The notes below the pieces were generated by a model that did not search any database, was not told where the DNA came from, and saw only the letters and a list, made by a program, of their open reading frames with translations. DNA of 13,742 nucleotides from contig JAHKKQ010000049.1 of the NCBI GenBank assembly GCA_020027805.1, positions 1 through 13,742 on the forward strand, given 5' to 3'. The DNA comes from Candidatus Dadabacteria bacterium. GTDB lineage: Bacteria > Desulfobacterota_D > UBA1144 > Nemesobacterales > UBA2774. Made by a program: the position numbers and the translations under genes. Shown one piece after another: positions 1 to 5,690 of the stretch (within the stretch, counting starts at the first letter, position 1; the number at the start of each line of letters is the position of its first letter).

Positions 1-62
1 AGGCCAATATTAAAAAGTACCTCGAGCAGAAGTGGAAGAAGAGAAGGAAGAAGGATACATGA
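1..62 (+). CDS. C-terminal end of an unknown gene (5' end outside window)
   Basis: One frame (codons from position 3) is open from the window edge to a TGA at 60-62. It reads A-N-I-K-K-Y-L-E-Q-K-W-K-K-R-R-K-K-D-T, a strongly basic tail of the kind that ends many real bacterial proteins. Only 19 codons are visible, so no family can be assigned and the reading could be chance in purine-rich DNA. The stop codon falls exactly on the left inverted repeat of the four-helix-bundle cassette that follows, which would fit insertion just at the end of a gene. A GTG-started reading from 32 in another frame gives an uninformative Glu/Lys-rich peptide and was not preferred. Confidence 0.35.
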   Translation, partial: ANIKKYLEQKWKKRRKKDT

Positions 63-85
63 TGCATGATACAGGATGCATGATG
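61..85 (+). repeat. Left imperfect inverted repeat of the four-helix-bundle cassette
   Basis: This 25-nt segment is the imperfect reverse complement of 466-490: 18 of 25 positions pair perfectly and two more would be G-U pairs in RNA. It also contains the 10-nt direct repeat GATGCATGAT at 61-70 and 75-84. The two arms bracket the four-helix-bundle reading frame. This is the layout known for 23S rRNA intervening sequences, whose ends form a base stem. That the pair is functional here is inferred. Confidence 0.55.
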
Positions 86-473
86 AAATTGAATAAGCCA
101 AAATCCTATGAAGATCTTGAAATATATTCGTTAGCGAAACAACTTGCCGTAAGACTCCACCGAATAACAATTGAGAAATTGCCTAAATTCGAGATGTTTG
201 AAGAAGGCAGTCAGGTCAGACGGTCTTCTAAATCAATTTTATCTAACATTGTTGAAGGATTTAGGAGGAGAAGATATAAAAATGAATTCGTCCAGTTTTT
301 TAACTTATGCTGTTGCATCGTGTGATGAGACTAAAACCCACTTACAATTACTCTATGAAACAGGGTCCCTTGGTAAAGATGAATTTGCGGGAATATTTAG
401 TGATTACGAAGAATTAGGCGCTAAGCTCTATAACTTCAGAGCGGCAGTTATAAAGAATCATCGTTCATCCTGA
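80..473 (+). pseudogene. Four-helix-bundle protein (23S rRNA intervening-sequence type), frameshifted
   Basis: Two overlapping frames together give one recognisable protein of about 130 residues. The first frame (ATG at 80 or 83) carries the N-terminal half with Y-E-D-L-E-I-Y, F-E-M-F-E-E-G-S-Q-V-R-R-S-S-K-S-I and N-I-V-E-G-F-R-R-R-R-Y-K-N-E-F. The second frame resumes with L-T-Y-A-V-A-S-C-D-E-T-K-T-H-L and Y-E-T-G-S-L and ends at TGA 471-473. These are family hallmarks of the small four-helix-bundle proteins found in 23S rRNA intervening sequences and at scattered chromosomal sites. The frames join at a run of six T (296-301); one T fewer restores the full protein. The first frame alone stops at 323-325. 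The gene is clearly more AT-rich than its neighbours and sits between inverted repeats. The break may be genuine decay or a homopolymer sequencing error. The molecular role of the family is not established. Confidence 0.8.
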
Positions 474-490
474 ATCTTGCGTCCCGCATC
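466..490 (+). repeat. Right imperfect inverted repeat of the four-helix-bundle cassette
   Basis: This is the partner of 61-85, matching its reverse complement at 18 of 25 positions. It overlaps the stop codon (471-473) of the second four-helix-bundle frame. Together the two arms define a unit of about 430 bp. Confidence 0.55.
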
Positions 491-774
491 ATTTTTCAGG
501 CCGTTCGGTAAGTCCGATCTTATGTGGATACTGCTTTTCTGCGAAGCGTGCGCTGATGGTAACTCGCCTGACGGGTTCATGAAGTGTCCAAAAAGATCAC
601 CTGCCGATCCCGCCCTCCGAATAGCTTGACGGAATTCAATATTTCTTTAAAAAAATCACCGGCGAAAAACGGGGTTATACTTTTATGATGAGAAACCGGA
701 ATTCTCTCCGTTCCGTGAAGCCTTTGCGGTCATTTTTCATGACCTTGACGGATCAAGCGGAAGGAGGTTCCCGG
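491..774 (+). other. Gene-free stretch ahead of the 792 gene
   Basis: No convincing ORF or RNA gene is visible here. Near its 3' end are two small inverted repeats, GGTCAT/ATGACC (728-733 and 739-744) and CTTGA/TCAAG (744-757), which could form hairpins in a leader transcript. A TATGAT at 684-689 resembles a sigma-70 -10 box but has no good -35 partner. A TTGACG at 626-631 resembles a -35 box but has no good -10 partner. The promoter of the 792 gene therefore stays undecided. Confidence 0.4.
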
Positions 775-795
775 TTGAGAAGGAGGATTCCATGA
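775..795 (+). CDS. Possible six-codon leader ORF overlapping the 792 gene
   Basis: A Shine-Dalgarno GGAGG (763-767) lies 7 nt before a TTG at 775-777. That frame reads M-R-R-R-I-P and ends at TGA 793-795, overlapping the ATG of the next gene in an ATGA arrangement. The codons AGA-AGG-AGG that encode the three arginines are themselves the Shine-Dalgarno sequence of the 792 gene. Translation of the mini-ORF would therefore occlude or couple initiation downstream. This is read directly from the sequence, but expression is speculative. The alternative is a simple duplication of the GAAGGAGG ribosome-binding segment. Confidence 0.25.
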   Translation: MRRRIP

Positions 796-1601
796 GCAAG
801 CTGAATCTTTATTTTCTCTATGCTTTTATCGCGGGCTTTATATATATGCTTCCGCATGAAGCCTTTTCCATCAGTGAGATAGAATTTTATGTGACCAATA
901 ACACAGTGAGTGAAAAATGCTTTCAGTGTAACGGTCCATTTTCGAGACGTACACCCAGAGTGAGCCTAGGCTCGAATGGCGGAATGACTTACTTCTATAC
1001 GGCGGAAATAACCTCATTCAGTCCCTTCGGGACATGGTTTTGCTCTCTATATCCAGCGGAAAGCTGTTCCCTTTTAGGCCCCGAACCGGAGGTAACTGCC
1101 GGTATCGGAATCCCGGCGGGGGTAGCTGTAGTAAACCTCTCTATCGCTGAGGTTCAAGGCACGCCCGTGATTAATGTGAGCTTCCCGGGTCTCGGGGCTC
1201 CTAACGGTAACGAAGTATCAGTCGTTTCCGCGCTTGGCGATGACCCTCTCTCGGGGAAAGAGGACAGGGATACTTTCAGAATCAATGCTGAAGCCGGGGA
1301 TCGGGTAACGATCAGACTCGACGACGACCCCTCGGCCGGTCACCTCGGGTCGCATGCGAGACTCAGGTTGATAAGCGACCGCAGGATCGGGCATTTCGAT
1401 GAAGTCGAAAGCGGCGAGCTGCCGCTTGAAATTACGACTACGATCCCGGAGACGGGGGTGTATGAGGTCATAGTCGGGAAGATCGCACAGAGCGACGTGC
1501 CGGATAATCTGCTGAGCTTCAGAGGCGGCTACATCTTAAGCGTCGGCTCGCAGGAGGACAAGATCGAGTCTTTGATACCCGGTGAGAATGTGGAGAACTA
1601 G
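792..1601 (+). CDS. Secreted protein of unknown function with PPC-like C-terminal domain
   Basis: The protein has 269 residues, starting at an ATG with AAGGAGG 6 nt upstream. Residues about 1-26 look like a Sec signal peptide (short polar start, hydrophobic run, A-F-S). The mature N-terminal half has four cysteines (C43, C46, C84, C92) that could form disulphides, and I do not recognise its fold. Residues about 156-252 resemble a bacterial pre-peptidase C-terminal (PPC) beta-sandwich: D-T-F-R-I-N-A-E-A-G-D-R-V-T-I near its start and T-G-V-Y-E-V-I-V-G plus G-G-Y-I-L-S-V near its end. PPC domains are usually accessory modules of secreted enzymes, but no catalytic domain is visible. The location is probably periplasmic or extracellular. 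Substrate and role are unknown. Confidence 0.6.
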   Translation: MSKLNLYFLYAFIAGFIYMLPHEAFSISEIEFYVTNNTVSEKCFQCNGPFSRRTPRVSLGSNGGMTYFYTAEITSFSPFGTWFCSLYPAESCSLLGPEPEVTAGIGIPAGVAVVNLSIAEVQGTPVINVSFPGLGAPNGNEVSVVSALGDDPLSGKEDRDTFRINAEAGDRVTIRLDDDPSAGHLGSHARLRLISDRRIGHFDEVESGELPLEITTTIPETGVYEVIVGKIAQSDVPDNLLSFRGGYILSVGSQEDKIESLIPGENVEN

Positions 1602-1659
1602 GATAGTCGGGCGAGCGATTATATCGGTACCCCCCCCCGCGGCGAGGCTAATACCCGAT

Positions 1660-1682
1660 CGGTAGGATGCTCCATCCGACCG
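1660..1682 (+). terminator. Hairpin downstream of the 792 gene
   Basis: CGGTAGGATG (1660-1669) and CATCCGACCG (1673-1682) pair at nine of ten positions around a CTC loop. No T-run follows, so this is at best a weak or Rho-assisted terminator. It lies about 60 nt after the stop codon and just before the globin promoter. Confidence 0.3.
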
Positions 1683-1712
1683 TCTAGAAATCGGTATTAT
1701 TTCAGATAGGAC

Positions 1713-1742
1713 TTGAAAAAATCATGGTTAATAGTTTATGAT
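1713..1742 (+). promoter_or_regulatory. Sigma-70-type promoter of the globin gene
   Basis: TTGAAA (1713-1718) and TATGAT (1737-1742) are separated by 18 nt. Each hexamer matches the consensus at five of six positions. Transcription would begin near 1750 and leave a leader of about 55 nt before the ATG at 1806. The TTG at 1713 is therefore better read as a -35 box than as a start codon. Confidence 0.55.
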
Positions 1743-1805
1743 ATTGGTGTCGGGTCGATATTACCTGATAATGATTTTATGCAAAAAACAGAGGAGGTAT
1801 TGTTT

Positions 1806-2327
1806 ATGCCCAGGAATTGTCTGTATCACCAAATATTTTTTATCTTTTTATTAGCAGTGATTATTTCGCCGTGGGGCTTTGCCTCCGTCCTTGCCCAGGA
1901 CCAGAAGGATGCCGCGGTGGTTGAAGAAGAAGTAGAAGCCGTGGTCGTTGAAGAAGTCCAGCCGAAGTCTCTTTACGAGAGGCTCGGCGGGTACGATGCC
2001 GTTTCCGCTGTTATCGACGATTTCTTCAAGAGGATGATTCCGGATAAGCAGCTCGGGAGGTTCTTTCTGGGACTCAGCACCGATTCTAAAACCAAGGTGC
2101 AGCAGCACACGGTCGATTTCGTGTGCAAGGCGACGGGCGGTCCATGCGCATACACGGGCCGCGATATGAAGACAGTCCACACGGGACTCAATATTACGGA
2201 AAGCGACTGGGACCTGTCGGCAAAGTACCTCACACAGACGCTCGATAAATTTCAGGTGCCCGACCAGGAAAAAACCGAAGTGCTCAACCTGGTGACGAGC
2301 TTAAAGCCTGCTATCGTGGGTCAGTAG
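1806..2327 (+). CDS. Exported group 1 truncated haemoglobin
   Basis: A haem protein of the truncated-haemoglobin (2-on-2 globin) family, 173 residues from the ATG at 1806, which has GGAGG (1793-1797) 8 nt upstream. Residues 1-30 form a signal peptide ending V-L-A before Q31. Residues about 37-52 are an acidic, valine-rich linker, and the globin domain spans about 54-171. Family marks are Y-E-R-L-G-G-Y (57-63), G-R-F-F with Phe87 at CD1, G-G-P-C-A-Y-T-G (111-118) and M-K-T-V-H-T-G with His125 as the proximal F8 haem ligand. By alignment from memory with Mycobacterium tuberculosis HbN, position B10 is Phe74 rather than the usual Tyr. Group 1 proteins bind O2 and NO and several detoxify NO. A periplasmic location is inferred. 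Cys107 and Cys114 are additional features. Confidence 0.88.
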   Translation: MPRNCLYHQIFFIFLLAVIISPWGFASVLAQDQKDAAVVEEEVEAVVVEEVQPKSLYERLGGYDAVSAVIDDFFKRMIPDKQLGRFFLGLSTDSKTKVQQHTVDFVCKATGGPCAYTGRDMKTVHTGLNITESDWDLSAKYLTQTLDKFQVPDQEKTEVLNLVTSLKPAIVGQ

Positions 2328-2396
2328 AAGGCTCGAATCATCTCTGCAGATGAATGGGATGTCGTTCCGATATATTGTTGAGGGGCGCGGTTTCTT

Positions 2397-2414
2397 GAGC
2401 CGGCGGCATGGCTC
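2397..2414 (+). terminator. Weak terminator-like hairpin after the globin gene
   Basis: GAGCC (2397-2401) and GGCTC (2410-2414) can pair around an 8-nt loop and are followed by TTT. It lies between the convergent globin and gloA genes. The stem is only 5 bp, so confidence is low. Confidence 0.2.
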
Positions 2415-2441
2415 TTTGCGTTAGTTGTTAACGGCGGCGGT

Positions 2442-2822
2442 TTATTGATGCCGCTCGATGAGCTCGATCTTGTACGAATCGGGGTCTTCGATAAATGCGA
2501 TGACTGTCGTCCCGTGCTTCATGGGCCCAGGAGGACGGATCACCTTGCCCCCGGCCGCCTGTATCTTCTCGCAAGCGGCGTGAATGTCGTCCACGCCGAA
2601 TGCCATGTGGCCGTAGGCGTTACCGAGGTCGTACCTGTCCGTTCCCCAATTGTGTGTAAGCTCCAGTATTTCGGGTTGGTCCTCTGTCCCGAGGAATACG
2701 AGTGTAAACTCTCCTTCGGGGTAGTCCTTCTGTCTGTTGAGCTTGAACCCCAGCACTTCCGTGTAGAACTTAATCGATTTCTCGAGGTCCCCGACCCTTA
2801 TCATCGTATGTAAAAAACGCAT
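2442..2822 (-). CDS. gloA: Lactoylglutathione lyase (glyoxalase I)
   Basis: Converts the hemithioacetal of methylglyoxal and glutathione to S-lactoylglutathione, the first step of cytosolic methylglyoxal detoxification. The 126-residue length fits the family, and the protein looks closely similar to Escherichia coli GloA throughout: it starts M-R-F-L-H-T-M-I-R-V-G-D-L and ends near D-P-D-S-Y-K-I-E-L-I-E. The four expected metal ligands are present at His5, Glu54, His72 and Glu120. The lack of the long insertions found in Zn-type enzymes fits the Ni/Co-dependent class, though metal use is inferred. A GGAGG lies 7 nt upstream of the ATG. It stands alone, convergent with the globin gene. Confidence 0.93.
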   Translation of the reverse strand: MRFLHTMIRVGDLEKSIKFYTEVLGFKLNRQKDYPEGEFTLVFLGTEDQPEILELTHNWGTDRYDLGNAYGHMAFGVDDIHAACEKIQAAGGKVIRPPGPMKHGTTVIAFIEDPDSYKIELIERHQ

Positions 2823-2863
2823 TTTTGCCTCCGGTGTCTCTTATATTGCAGTGACAAAAAGAG

Positions 2864-2892
2864 AAACTAGCACACGCATAACGCGAAGTCAA
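2864..2892 (-). promoter_or_regulatory. Possible gloA promoter
   Basis: On the minus strand TTGACT (2892-2887) and TAGTTT (2869-2864) are 17 nt apart. The -35 element is good and the -10 element is poor. It lies about 40 nt before the gloA start codon. Confidence 0.3.
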
Positions 2893-2978
2893 AACTCGGG
2901 AATAGGAGCAATTCATTTATATATGGAACCAACTTATGACACTCAACCGAGGAAAGTATCTTTATTACACACTCGATT

Positions 2979-3044
2979 GATTTTAATAAACAATCACTAA
3001 AATCGCAATACTACTTGGTATTCATTAATTAGCTGTGTTAAAAT
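2979..3044 (+). promoter_or_regulatory. AT-rich promoter region with inverted repeat before the 3085 gene
   Basis: TTGGTA (3015-3020) and TAAAAT (3039-3044), 18 nt apart, form a plausible sigma-70 promoter. Just upstream, GATTTTA (2979-2985) and TAAAATC (2998-3004) form a perfect inverted repeat with a 12-nt centre, a possible regulator site. The surrounding 120 bases are much more AT-rich than the flanking genes. Confidence 0.4.
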
Positions 3045-3084
3045 ACTGTCTTAGTTCGATTCTTTCTCTGAGGAGGATGTGGAA

Positions 3085-4008
3085 ATGGCAAAAGTTATAC
3101 ATTCAGTAATTGTCCTCGCTGTTCTGGTGATTTTTTCAGGCGCGGCCCGGGCGCAGCTCTACGGCTTAGCGAATGAAGAGGTTAAACAAATGTCCGAGAC
3201 GAACACGCCGAGAATTAACGGCTTCGGGGAAAGCAGCCTCTACCTGATTGACTCCGCCACGGGTAATGCGACTTTGATAGGCCCGACCGGATTTTTCTTC
3301 TGCAGGGGTCTCGATTTTCATCCGGTAACGAACGTGCTGTACGCCGGGTGTTTTGACGGTGTTGATGAGCAGGTGCTTATAGTAATCGATACGGAGAGCG
3401 GGAAAGGGACCGAAATTGGGCTTTTTAATGCCAATGGTATATTGCAGGACTTTTCATTCAGCAGGGATGGTACATTATATGCGTATTTCCGGGCAAAAGT
3501 CAGCAATTTTCTTGCGACTATTAATATAAATACCGGAGCCGTGAATGAGGTTGGCCCATCGGGTCTATTCGGGGAAGGTAATGGAATAGGATTCGATCAG
3601 ATCAATGAGCTGTTTCTCGCGCAGACCGACATGATACCGTCCCTCTATTTATTGAATCAGTCATCAGGGCTTGCCAGTCTGGTAACTGACTTCACGCTTC
3701 CTCCGCTCGATGAAGGGTTCACGATAATAAATTCAATGGATTTAAATCCCGCTACCAATGCAATGTTCGGCTCGCTGGACATCCAACAATTTTCCTATGA
3801 ACACTATCTGGTGACGATAGACACATCGACCGGCGTGGTTACTAACGTCGGCGAAACAGTGGAAGGGCTTGAGGCAATCGCGTTCCTCAATCCGAGAATA
3901 TCCAATATCCCGACAATGTCCGAATACGGCATGGCCGCCGTCGGTCTTGCGTTATTATCAATCTCAATCTTCGCGTTATTCCGCCGCAAGAGGGTTGCAG
4001 CGGATTAA
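3085..4008 (+). CDS. Secreted beta-propeller-like protein with IPTL-CTERM-like sorting tail
   Basis: 307 residues from the ATG at 3085, chosen because AGGAGG (3071-3076) is 8 nt upstream; the in-frame GTG at 3079 would be only 2 nt away. Residues 1-23 are a signal peptide ending A-R-A. The body has about five copies of a motif like L-x-x-I-D-x-x-T-G-x-x-x-x-V-G (near residues 52-66, 97-112, 142-157, 187-199 and 242-256), as expected for blades of a small beta-propeller. The C-terminus has I-P-T-M-S-E-Y-G-M (275-283), a hydrophobic helix (about 282-298) and R-R-K-R (300-303). This tripartite tail matches IPTL-CTERM/PEP-CTERM-type sorting signals, which in other bacteria are cleaved by exosortase-family transpeptidases. 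No such enzyme is in this window. The protein is probably at the cell surface; its ligand is unknown. Confidence 0.75.
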   Translation: MAKVIHSVIVLAVLVIFSGAARAQLYGLANEEVKQMSETNTPRINGFGESSLYLIDSATGNATLIGPTGFFFCRGLDFHPVTNVLYAGCFDGVDEQVLIVIDTESGKGTEIGLFNANGILQDFSFSRDGTLYAYFRAKVSNFLATININTGAVNEVGPSGLFGEGNGIGFDQINELFLAQTDMIPSLYLLNQSSGLASLVTDFTLPPLDEGFTIINSMDLNPATNAMFGSLDIQQFSYEHYLVTIDTSTGVVTNVGETVEGLEAIAFLNPRISNIPTMSEYGMAAVGLALLSISIFALFRRKRVAAD

Positions 4009-4091
4009 GAAACGGACATGGAAACGAAATGCCCGCTCCAGCTTTCGAGGGCTGGTGTGTCGGTGTTTAACCCCTTATTCGGTCGACTGCT

Positions 4092-5135
4092 TCAATCGGG
4101 GTTGTCTCCGCTCTTGCCGAGTATTTCACTTAGAATCGGAACAAGTCCGGCATGGATTCTCTCGGCGAGTAATTTGTGCCCGGGGTCAGAGAAGTGCCAC
4201 TGGTCGTTGAATGTGGTCGCGGTCTCGCCGTCAAAACAATAGGCGGCGTCGATATAATAAATCTCTCCCGCTTTCGCCATCTCCTCGAGAACCTTTCCAA
4301 TGTGTTTATAAAGGGGAGTGATGACCTTCTCGTAATCCTTATTGCTTAGTTCCATTATCCTCTTTTCGAGGTCAGTCTTAAATTTTTTCCCGCCGGGGAA
4401 CGGCTGTCTGACGATGACTGCCGGTATGCCGTTACGCTCCGCAATCCGTGCCGCCGTTTTCATGTTCAGAATGTAATCGGAGGCGTCCGTTTGTCTCAGC
4501 TGCCCTTTGACGGTAAAGTCGTTTAGACCGTTTATGAATACGACTACGTCCGGCTTGGCATCGAGTCCCTTGCGTACAAAGGAGCTTAAATCGGTATTGC
4601 TTGTCGATCCGTATGCGGCGAGCACCGATATCTCCGTATCGGGGTATTCATTTTTTAGCATACCGTAAAGTTGTGAGAAGTAGGTATTCGCTATATCCGA
4701 GGCGCCTGCTCCCCAAGCTACGCTTCCGCCGACGATTAATATGTGAGGGTAGGGGTTCTCACTCCTGCCCGCGGTCTGTAAACCGTCATCGTCCAATTCT
4801 ATAATCCCCGGCACGAGCTTCCTGAAATTGCAATCCGATGCGGCGCATTTAAGCGGGGTCACTCCCTCGCCCGAAAGCCCCTCCCTCGGACCTCCGGGGG
4901 GCAAATTGAGGCCCCTTTCGGTGAAGCTCGATTTCCAGGCGGTTTCCCTGAGCCGGTATCCGGCCGGGTTCCCGCCCGGCCTCAGTTTGTCTACGTGTTC
5001 TAGAATGGAGTACTTGTCCCGGTCGGGTGTGAATCTGGTCGCGAGCTCGATTGCGCCCACGGTTATTAAGACTGCGATCAGTGCGAGTAACAATCTGGGT
5101 AAAAGCGGCCTGTAGGGTTTCTTATTATCGTCCAT
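4092..5135 (-). CDS. Membrane-anchored SGNH/GDSL-family hydrolase
   Basis: 347 residues. A transmembrane helix at about 11-32 follows a short cytoplasmic start, so the rest should lie in the periplasm. The catalytic SGNH domain covers about 130-340. Its blocks are I-L-I-V-G-G-S (132-138) with Ser138 as likely nucleophile, A-Y-G-S-T-S-N (174-180) with the oxyanion Gly, F-I-N-G-L-N-D (200-206) with Asn205, and D-Q-W-H-F (311-315) with Asp311 and His314. The family includes esterases, lipases and carbohydrate deacetylases, and the substrate here is not evident. The region between helix and catalytic domain (about 40-128) is unrecognised and has a C-x4-C pair (97, 102). It starts 21 nt after the MaoC gene, so the two are probably co-transcribed. 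No clear Shine-Dalgarno precedes its ATG. Confidence 0.8.
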   Translation of the reverse strand: MDDNKKPYRPLLPRLLLALIAVLITVGAIELATRFTPDRDKYSILEHVDKLRPGGNPAGYRLRETAWKSSFTERGLNLPPGGPREGLSGEGVTPLKCAASDCNFRKLVPGIIELDDDGLQTAGRSENPYPHILIVGGSVAWGAGASDIANTYFSQLYGMLKNEYPDTEISVLAAYGSTSNTDLSSFVRKGLDAKPDVVVFINGLNDFTVKGQLRQTDASDYILNMKTAARIAERNGIPAVIVRQPFPGGKKFKTDLEKRIMELSNKDYEKVITPLYKHIGKVLEEMAKAGEIYYIDAAYCFDGETATTFNDQWHFSDPGHKLLAERIHAGLVPILSEILGKSGDNPD

Positions 5136-5156
5136 TCATATCAGAGGGAAACACCT

Positions 5157-5603
5157 TTAAAAAATGGTCTCGTTCCCGACTAGGATCTTGGCTTCCAGCG
5201 TCGCGAGGATTTTTTCTTCCATATTCCTGACCTCGCCCGAAAGCGCGACAAGGCCGCCGTTCAGCTTCGGCTTCTCGTCGAGCTCCATTACGGTCCACTC
5301 CATCGTTATGGTGTCGTTTATGAAGACGGGGGCCGTGAATTTTATCGAAGCTTCTACCGTCGATATGTCCGTATCGTGGAACACCTTGCTGTAAACCCCC
5401 ACAATCAGGCTGAACGTGAGCGCGCCGTGCACTATCCTTTTACCGAACCTCGAGCCCTTCATGTCGGGTTCGTTCGTATGGAGCGCGTTGTAATCGTTGA
5501 AAAGACCCGCCGCTTTCACGACATGGGCTTCGGTAACGGTGATCCTTTCGGAGAGCTTGTCTCCGACCTTGAGTTCCTTAAAAGCTCTTCCTATCCTGGG
5601 CAT
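5157..5603 (-). CDS. MaoC-like (R)-specific enoyl-CoA hydratase
   Basis: 148 residues with a single hot-dog fold, the size of PhaJ-type hydratases. Such enzymes add water to trans-2-enoyl-CoA to give (R)-3-hydroxyacyl-CoA, linking fatty-acid metabolism to other acyl pathways in the cytosol. The hydratase signature is clear: G-L-F-N-D-Y-N-A-L-H gives the catalytic dyad Asp37 and His42, followed by F-G-K-R-I-V-H-G-A-L (53-62). A GGAGG lies just upstream of the ATG at 5603. It is the first gene of a probable two-gene unit with the SGNH hydrolase. No polyhydroxyalkanoate genes are nearby, so the acyl substrate cannot be inferred. Confidence 0.87.
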   Translation of the reverse strand: MPRIGRAFKELKVGDKLSERITVTEAHVVKAAGLFNDYNALHTNEPDMKGSRFGKRIVHGALTFSLIVGVYSKVFHDTDISTVEASIKFTAPVFINDTITMEWTVMELDEKPKLNGGLVALSGEVRNMEEKILATLEAKILVGNETIF

Positions 5604-5630
5604 GTCGTCCTCCTCGAGAATCTATCGTGT

Positions 5631-5647
5631 GGCTATAAAGTATAGCC
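5631..5647 (-). promoter_or_regulatory. Inverted repeat over a possible -10 box before the MaoC gene
   Basis: GGCTATA (5631-5637) and TATAGCC (5641-5647) form a perfect 7-bp inverted repeat with a 3-nt centre, between recR and the MaoC gene. On the minus strand the element contains TATACT, a plausible -10 box about 35-45 nt before the MaoC start, but the matching -35 (CTATCA, 17 nt away) is poor. It could be an operator or a short hairpin at the end of the recR transcript. Confidence 0.3.
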
Positions 5648-5690
5648 TATATATTATTAATTGATAGCATATTGAGCCTATCTAGAATAA

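Noticed and set aside
32..79. GTG start at 32 giving a longer N-terminus for the four-helix-bundle protein
   Set aside because: It adds a low-complexity Glu/Lys stretch that runs through the inverted repeat and has no family resemblance. The conserved protein begins a few residues after the ATG pair at 80/83.
1630..1638. Run of nine C as a phase-variation tract
   Set aside because: It lies between genes, after the stop codon of the 792 gene and upstream of the globin promoter, and no reading frame or promoter spacing depends on it.
1713..1805. TTG start at 1713 giving 31 extra residues before the globin
   Set aside because: The TTG is part of a good -35 box, and GGAGG followed by a signal peptide points to the ATG at 1806.
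1851..2233. Minus-strand ORFs opposite the globin gene
   Set aside because: They overlap a well-supported globin domain and show no protein-family features.
2445..2813. Plus-strand ORF of 122 codons opposite gloA
   Set aside because: It is a shadow of a clear glyoxalase I gene and has no family motif or ribosome-binding site.
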